This document shows positions 59,764 to 64,000 of a stretch of DNA of 64,000 bases, one piece after another. Under the pieces are notes generated by a model, which worked only from the letters and a program-made list of their open reading frames with translations, was not told the origin of the DNA and searched no databases. This DNA is from Odoribacter sp. UBA944. GTDB taxonomy: Bacteria > Bacteroidota > Bacteroidia > Bacteroidales > Marinifilaceae. The position numbers and the translations under genes were made by a program. Every line of letters starts with the position of its first letter. Within the stretch, counting starts at the first letter, position 1. The DNA lies in NCBI GenBank assembly GCA_002293375.1, contig DBDA01000008.1, forward strand, positions 67,521-131,520, written 5' to 3'.

Positions 59764-62700
59764 ATGAAGAAACTGATAAATCGCCGGGTGCTGATCTCGA
59801 TGCTCTTTATCGGGTTGACACTGATGGGTTTTTTTTCCTACAGCTACCTCCCGATGGAACTCTACCCCAATGCGGAGTTACCGGAGTTGAGTGTAACGGT
59901 TTCCGCTACCGGCGAACTGGATCCGAAATACATCGAAAGGCAGGCGGCCATCCCGGTGGAAGGGGTGATCGGTACTCTGGAAGGGGTAGAGAAAATAGAG
60001 ACCACCATTTCTACACGAAATGCCCGGATCAAGGTCAGTTTCGTCAAGGGGACCGACATTAAGTATGCCTACCTGAAATTGGAGGAAAAGATCAAGGTCA
60101 CTGCCAAAAACCTGCCGGAGGAGTTCCGGGTGCAAGTGAACAGGGCTCCTGCCAGCATGGTGAGTTCCATGTTTATGAACCTGTTGGTGCTGGGGGACGA
60201 AGATGTGGATTATGTGCGGAGCGTAACCGATGCGGACATTACCCCGGTACTGGAGAACATAGACGGAGTGGCGGCGGTAACCGTGATGGGCGGCCGGCAA
60301 AAAAGCATCGAGATCATCCTGAACAAAGAGCGGTGCGAAGCCCTGAACCTGACCGCTTCCCAAATCAGTTCCCTGATCAGCCGGAACATGGCGGAAAAGA
60401 CCTTTGCCGGTTCTGTCTACGACGATAACAAACGCTTTTTTGTTAATGTAACGGCCGAGTACTTAGAGACAGAAGACCTGGGTTCTATTGTGGTTGCTTC
60501 GGGGCCTGTATTGTTGAAAGATATCGCCGATATTACCTTCGGGGTCAAGGAAGAGGAGTCTTACTCCCGGGTGAACGGAAAAGAGGTGATAACTTGCATC
60601 GTTTCCAAATCTCCCCAGATGAACGTGATCGAGTTGTCGGAGCGGGTACGGGAAGAGATCGAACAACTCAACCGGGAACTGGAACAGAAGGGGGTACACA
60701 TCCAGGTGGATTCGGATGTGGCGGAGACCATGAGCACCAATATCAACACCATTGTGGATCTGGGGATCAGCGGGGCCATATTGGCGATTTTTATTCTTTA
60801 TCTCTTCCTGCGCAATTTCCGGATCGTGACCATTATTGCCTTTGCCATCCCGATCTCGGTCTTTTCCTCGTTTTATTTTTTCTACCTGGGCGGGATTAGT
60901 ATCAATACATTGACCCTGACCGGTATCGCATTGGCGGTGGGGATGCTTCTGGACAATTCGGTGGTGGTGATGGAGAACATCTTCCGCCTTCGGGGGACGG
61001 GAGTTTCTGCCGAAGACGCCTCCGTCCGCGGTACCCAGGAGGTGTGGCGTTCCATATTCGCCTCCACACTAACGACCATCACCGTTTTTCTGCCCTTTCT
61101 GTTTGCGGACAACTACACATTCAAACTGATCGGCCAGCATGTAGGTGTCTCCATTGTAGCCACCCTCTCCATCTCTCTGATCGTGGCCCTTTTGCTCGTG
61201 CCGATGGCAGTCAACTACTTTATGACGCGCCGGTACAGCCAAGTGAATTTCAGTGTCATGTCCCCGTACAGCCGCCCGGTGCAGGCCTATCTGGCCGTCT
61301 TGAAGATGGCGCTGCGGAAACCGGCTCTGGTGGTGGTGGGTTCCCTGCTCTTGCTGGCGGCGGTCATTGCCCTCTCCATGGCGTTGACCCTGAATACGTT
61401 GAAAGAGGTGGAGACCGATTCATTCGAGGTATACATCACCTCTCCGACCGGTTTTACGCTGGAGCGCACCGACAAGATGATCCGGAATTACGAAGATGAA
61501 CTGGTGCAGATTCCCGAAATAGAACAGGTGACGGCAAAGATTTACGCCGCTGACGCCAACATCACCATCAAACTGAAGGAGGATTTTGAGAAGATCAACC
61601 GGATGAACTTGTTGCAGATGAAAAACAAGGTGTTGGGAACGGCCCGACAACTTCAGATCTGGAACATCAGCCTGGAGGCCCGTGCCAGCAGCGAGAATTT
61701 TCAGGGCGGTGGCGGAAGCGCTTTGCTGGGAGGAGGAGCGGACCTGTTACGGACGCTCGGGATGGGCGACCAGCAGGAGAAGATCGTGATCAAAGGACAG
61801 GATTTTGAAGAGATGTCCAATTTGGCAGAGTACCTGGAGTACCAATTGCGGGAACAGGAGAACATAAGCTATGCTTGGGTCAGCGCCTCCCGCGGCCGGC
61901 CGGAATCCCGTATCCGGTTCGACCAGTACCTGATGGGCGTATACGACGTCACGCCCGCCAACGTCGTGACGGAACTGACGAACTTCTCTCCGGCAAATAC
62001 CACACAGATCAAATACAAGGCAGGCGATGAGGAGTACGACATCCAGATCAAGGACGAAGCGTACGTCAAAGCCCAGGAGGAGGACGAAAAGCCTGTGCAA
62101 CGGACCTTGGAGGACCTTCGGAACCTGCAGGTATCCAACCAGAACCAGGCGCTCATCGGTTTGCGGGATTTCAGCAGCATCAACCTGACCCGCGGACAGG
62201 GAAACATTACCCGGGTCAATCAGGACAAAGAGTTGGTAGTCGGTTACCGCTTTAATTCGGACGTAAACGAATCCAAACAGATCTTAGAGGCGGCCCGTGC
62301 CGGGATCGACGACCTGGTCCGGATGGTGGACATTCCGGCCGGTTTGGCGGTGGAGGTGGTGCACGAGGAGAACGCAACGAACGAGTATGCCTTTTTAGTG
62401 CTGGCGGCCTTCATCTTGGTCTTTATGATCCTTGCCTCCGTATTTGAATCCCTCAGCGCTCCGGTGGTGCTGATGTTTTCGATCCCGTTGGCGGCGATCG
62501 GTTCACTTCTGGCGTTGTTGCTGACCAGCAACTCCCTGATGAACTTGAATGTGATCACCGGTTTTATCATCCTGATCGGGATCGTGGTGAACAACAGCAT
62601 CATCCTGATCGACTACACCTCCCTGTTGCGGAGGCGGGGCTTCCGCAAACAGCGGGCGCTGATGGTGGCCGGGATCTCCCGCATCCGCCCCATTCTGATC

Positions 62701-64000
62701 ACAACGATCACGACGATTGTAGCCATGTTGCCGCTGGCGATGGGGAAAGGGGAGTTCGTAGCCGGGCTGGGTGCGCCTTTTGCCATTACGGTGATCGGTG
62801 GGCTGACCATGAGTACCTTGCTGACCCTTGTCATCATCCCGACGCTCTATTCGGGACTGGAGGACGCCCTGAGACGCCTGCGTACCCAATCCGTCGGGAT
62901 GAAGATCCTCCAACTTACCGGGATGGTGGCGGCTGTGGCAGCGATCTTTTGGTTTGAAGAGGGCTTGCTCTGGCGGGTTGCCTACCTGATATTGGCTGTG
63001 ATCCTGATCCCAGGGATCACCTGGTTTATAGAAGGCAGTTTGAGGCGGGCCAAAGAGAACATCATCCCGGAAGACCAGGAGATTCTGATCGAGATCCGGA
63101 ATTTGGTAAAAATATACGGCCGGGACGGCCGGTTCAGGCGGGAGTGGATATCCGGGCTGAAAATCCGGGAACGCCTGGGATTGCGGGAAGAGTACCGCAC
63201 CTGGAAAGATTTGCGGGTATTGCTTTGGCTGACGCCGGTGACGGTATTTCTCTATTACTTTGTATTCAGCTACCAGGCCTTGGTCTTCTGGGCGTTGCTT
63301 TTTGCTGTCCCCGTGTGGCTGTTGACGTTGAAGCTGACGGATATTGCAGTGGAATTTCTCTCTGCCCGCGGTAACCGAAGACTTTGCCGGGTGCTGGGTA
63401 TTTTCCGCCGGTTGTACTACTATTTTTTTCCGTTGGCGGTACTGGTATGGGCGACCTTCCATTTTTACGGAGGCGGTCTGCCTGTATTGGTCGGTTTGTT
63501 GTGGTATGTGGGCATATTGGTCAGTCAGTTGGCCGACCGTATTCACCGGTACGACATCAATATCGACCGGATCGAAGGCCGCTTCCGCCTATTGCGGAAG
63601 GGAGTATACCGCTTTGCCACGAAAGTGCCTCTGATCGGCTATAAAAAAGCGCCTTTCAAAGCGCTCAGTTCGGTATCTATGGACATCCGGACGGGGATGT
63701 TCGGTTTGCTCGGGCCGAACGGAGCGGGAAAAACGACGCTGATGCGTATTATTTGCGGTGTTTTCGAGCAGAGTTACGGAAAGATCTTCATCAACGGCAT
63801 CGATACCCAGCGGAAACGGGAGGAGTTGCAGGGGTTGATCGGTTACCTGCCTCAGGAGTTCGGCACGTACGAAAACCTGACGGCCGGGCAGTTCCTGGAA
63901 TACCAGGCCCTGTTGAAAGGCATTTACGACCGGGAGACGCGGGCGAAGCGCATCCGGGAGGTGCTGGAAGCGGTGCACATGTACGAGAACCGGGACAAAA
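59764..64000 (+). CDS. RND permease fused to an ABC ATPase domain, 3' end outside window
   Basis: I translated this frame codon by codon: it is open for 1412 codons to the window edge with no stop. Residues 1 to about 1035 form a complete RND permease (TM4 GIALAVGMLLDNSVVVMEN with D397; TM10 IVVNNSIILIDY with N943, D950). Two more helices follow (about 1046-1064 and 1068-1090), then an ABC-type first strand ILIEIRNLVKIYG (1107-1119). An insertion of about 180 residues with about four helices precedes FKALSSVSMDI (1299 on), Walker A GPNGAGKT (1317-1324), Q-loop Q1364 in GYLPQEF, and the helical domain. Signature and Walker B lie beyond the edge. The 5' end is one base after the first RND gene. 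Confidence 0.9.
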   Translation, partial: MKKLINRRVLISMLFIGLTLMGFFSYSYLPMELYPNAELPELSVTVSATGELDPKYIERQAAIPVEGVIGTLEGVEKIETTISTRNARIKVSFVKGTDIKYAYLKLEEKIKVTAKNLPEEFRVQVNRAPASMVSSMFMNLLVLGDEDVDYVRSVTDADITPVLENIDGVAAVTVMGGRQKSIEIILNKERCEALNLTASQISSLISRNMAEKTFAGSVYDDNKRFFVNVTAEYLETEDLGSIVVASGPVLLKDIADITFGVKEEESYSRVNGKEVITCIVSKSPQMNVIELSERVREEIEQLNRELEQKGVHIQVDSDVAETMSTNINTIVDLGISGAILAIFILYLFLRNFRIVTIIAFAIPISVFSSFYFFYLGGISINTLTLTGIALAVGMLLDNSVVVMENIFRLRGTGVSAEDASVRGTQEVWRSIFASTLTTITVFLPFLFADNYTFKLIGQHVGVSIVATLSISLIVALLLVPMAVNYFMTRRYSQVNFSVMSPYSRPVQAYLAVLKMALRKPALVVVGSLLLLAAVIALSMALTLNTLKEVETDSFEVYITSPTGFTLERTDKMIRNYEDELVQIPEIEQVTAKIYAADANITIKLKEDFEKINRMNLLQMKNKVLGTARQLQIWNISLEARASSENFQGGGGSALLGGGADLLRTLGMGDQQEKIVIKGQDFEEMSNLAEYLEYQLREQENISYAWVSASRGRPESRIRFDQYLMGVYDVTPANVVTELTNFSPANTTQIKYKAGDEEYDIQIKDEAYVKAQEEDEKPVQRTLEDLRNLQVSNQNQALIGLRDFSSINLTRGQGNITRVNQDKELVVGYRFNSDVNESKQILEAARAGIDDLVRMVDIPAGLAVEVVHEENATNEYAFLVLAAFILVFMILASVFESLSAPVVLMFSIPLAAIGSLLALLLTSNSLMNLNVITGFIILIGIVVNNSIILIDYTSLLRRRGFRKQRALMVAGISRIRPILITTITTIVAMLPLAMGKGEFVAGLGAPFAITVIGGLTMSTLLTLVIIPTLYSGLEDALRRLRTQSVGMKILQLTGMVAAVAAIFWFEEGLLWRVAYLILAVILIPGITWFIEGSLRRAKENIIPEDQEILIEIRNLVKIYGRDGRFRREWISGLKIRERLGLREEYRTWKDLRVLLWLTPVTVFLYYFVFSYQALVFWALLFAVPVWLLTLKLTDIAVEFLSARGNRRLCRVLGIFRRLYYYFFPLAVLVWATFHFYGGGLPVLVGLLWYVGILVSQLADRIHRYDINIDRIEGRFRLLRKGVYRFATKVPLIGYKKAPFKALSSVSMDIRTGMFGLLGPNGAGKTTLMRIICGVFEQSYGKIFINGIDTQRKREELQGLIGYLPQEFGTYENLTAGQFLEYQALLKGIYDRETRAKRIREVLEAVHMYENRDK

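Noticed and set aside
1..64000. CRISPR arrays, insertion sequences, prophage or integrative elements
   Set aside because: No regularly spaced repeats, transposases, integrases, phage genes or terminal inverted repeats were found. The two tRNA genes have no repeated 3' ends nearby that would suggest an attachment site.

Overview
The window is a 64 kb stretch of chromosome from a Bacteroidota bacterium, most likely of the order Bacteroidales. The evidence is the SusC/SusD pair, many Bacteroidales-type lipoproteins (PCMD, calycin-like, DUF4843, PKD-like), weak Shine-Dalgarno sites, and repeated promoters with the Bacteroidetes -7 box TAnnTTTG. GC content is moderate, near 50%. The genus cannot be fixed from the sequence. 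No rRNA, CRISPR array, transposase, integrase or prophage was seen; most of the window looks like vertically inherited core and envelope DNA.

Layout. 1-9.4 kb: the 5' part of mutS, a MmcQ-like protein, deoC, an MMPL/RND lipid-type exporter, tRNA-Arg(CCU), a CDF metal exporter, then an operon of polyprenyl synthetase, dCMP deaminase, S41 protease and a DUF454 protein. 9.4-24 kb: leuS, a small envelope operon (PCMD lipoprotein, beta-barrel, calycin-like lipoprotein), a small porin, prs, a yicC-gmk-nadD-outer membrane protein operon, a prolyl oligopeptidase lipoprotein and lepA. 24-30 kb: trpB2 behind a newly recognised Trp-codon leader peptide and terminator, an MTA/SAH deaminase-like amidohydrolase, agmatinase, a deoxyhypusine synthase-like enzyme and a rhomboid protease. 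30-38 kb: a SusC-SusD-DUF4843-PKD-Big2 nutrient uptake operon with no carbohydrate-active enzyme. 38-49.5 kb: speA, an uncharacterised membrane protein, tRNA-Pro(CGG), and housekeeping operons (rbfA to vanZ; pheS-CYTH-DUF1460; membrane protein-XRE-rdgB-recO).

The most unusual locus runs from 49.8 kb off the right edge. Six consecutive co-directional genes encode an ABC ATPase; a 1105-residue ABC permease fused to a metallopeptidase-like ectodomain without HExxH and a golvesin-like C-terminal domain; a TolC channel; an RND adaptor; a normal RND permease; and a second RND permease that continues in frame, without a stop, into extra membrane segments and an ABC ATPase domain. That domain resembles the stand-alone ATPase of the same operon and is itself interrupted by about 180 mostly membrane-embedded residues after its first beta strand. 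I read this as a candidate hybrid ABC/RND envelope-spanning export machine.

Other points of regulation or metabolism: the trpB2 attenuator; the agmatinase plus deoxyhypusine synthase-like pair together with speA (a non-standard polyamine route); operator-like dyads at the -33 region of lepA and upstream of the ABC/RND locus; and two diverged copies of a short repeat just after lepA and recO.
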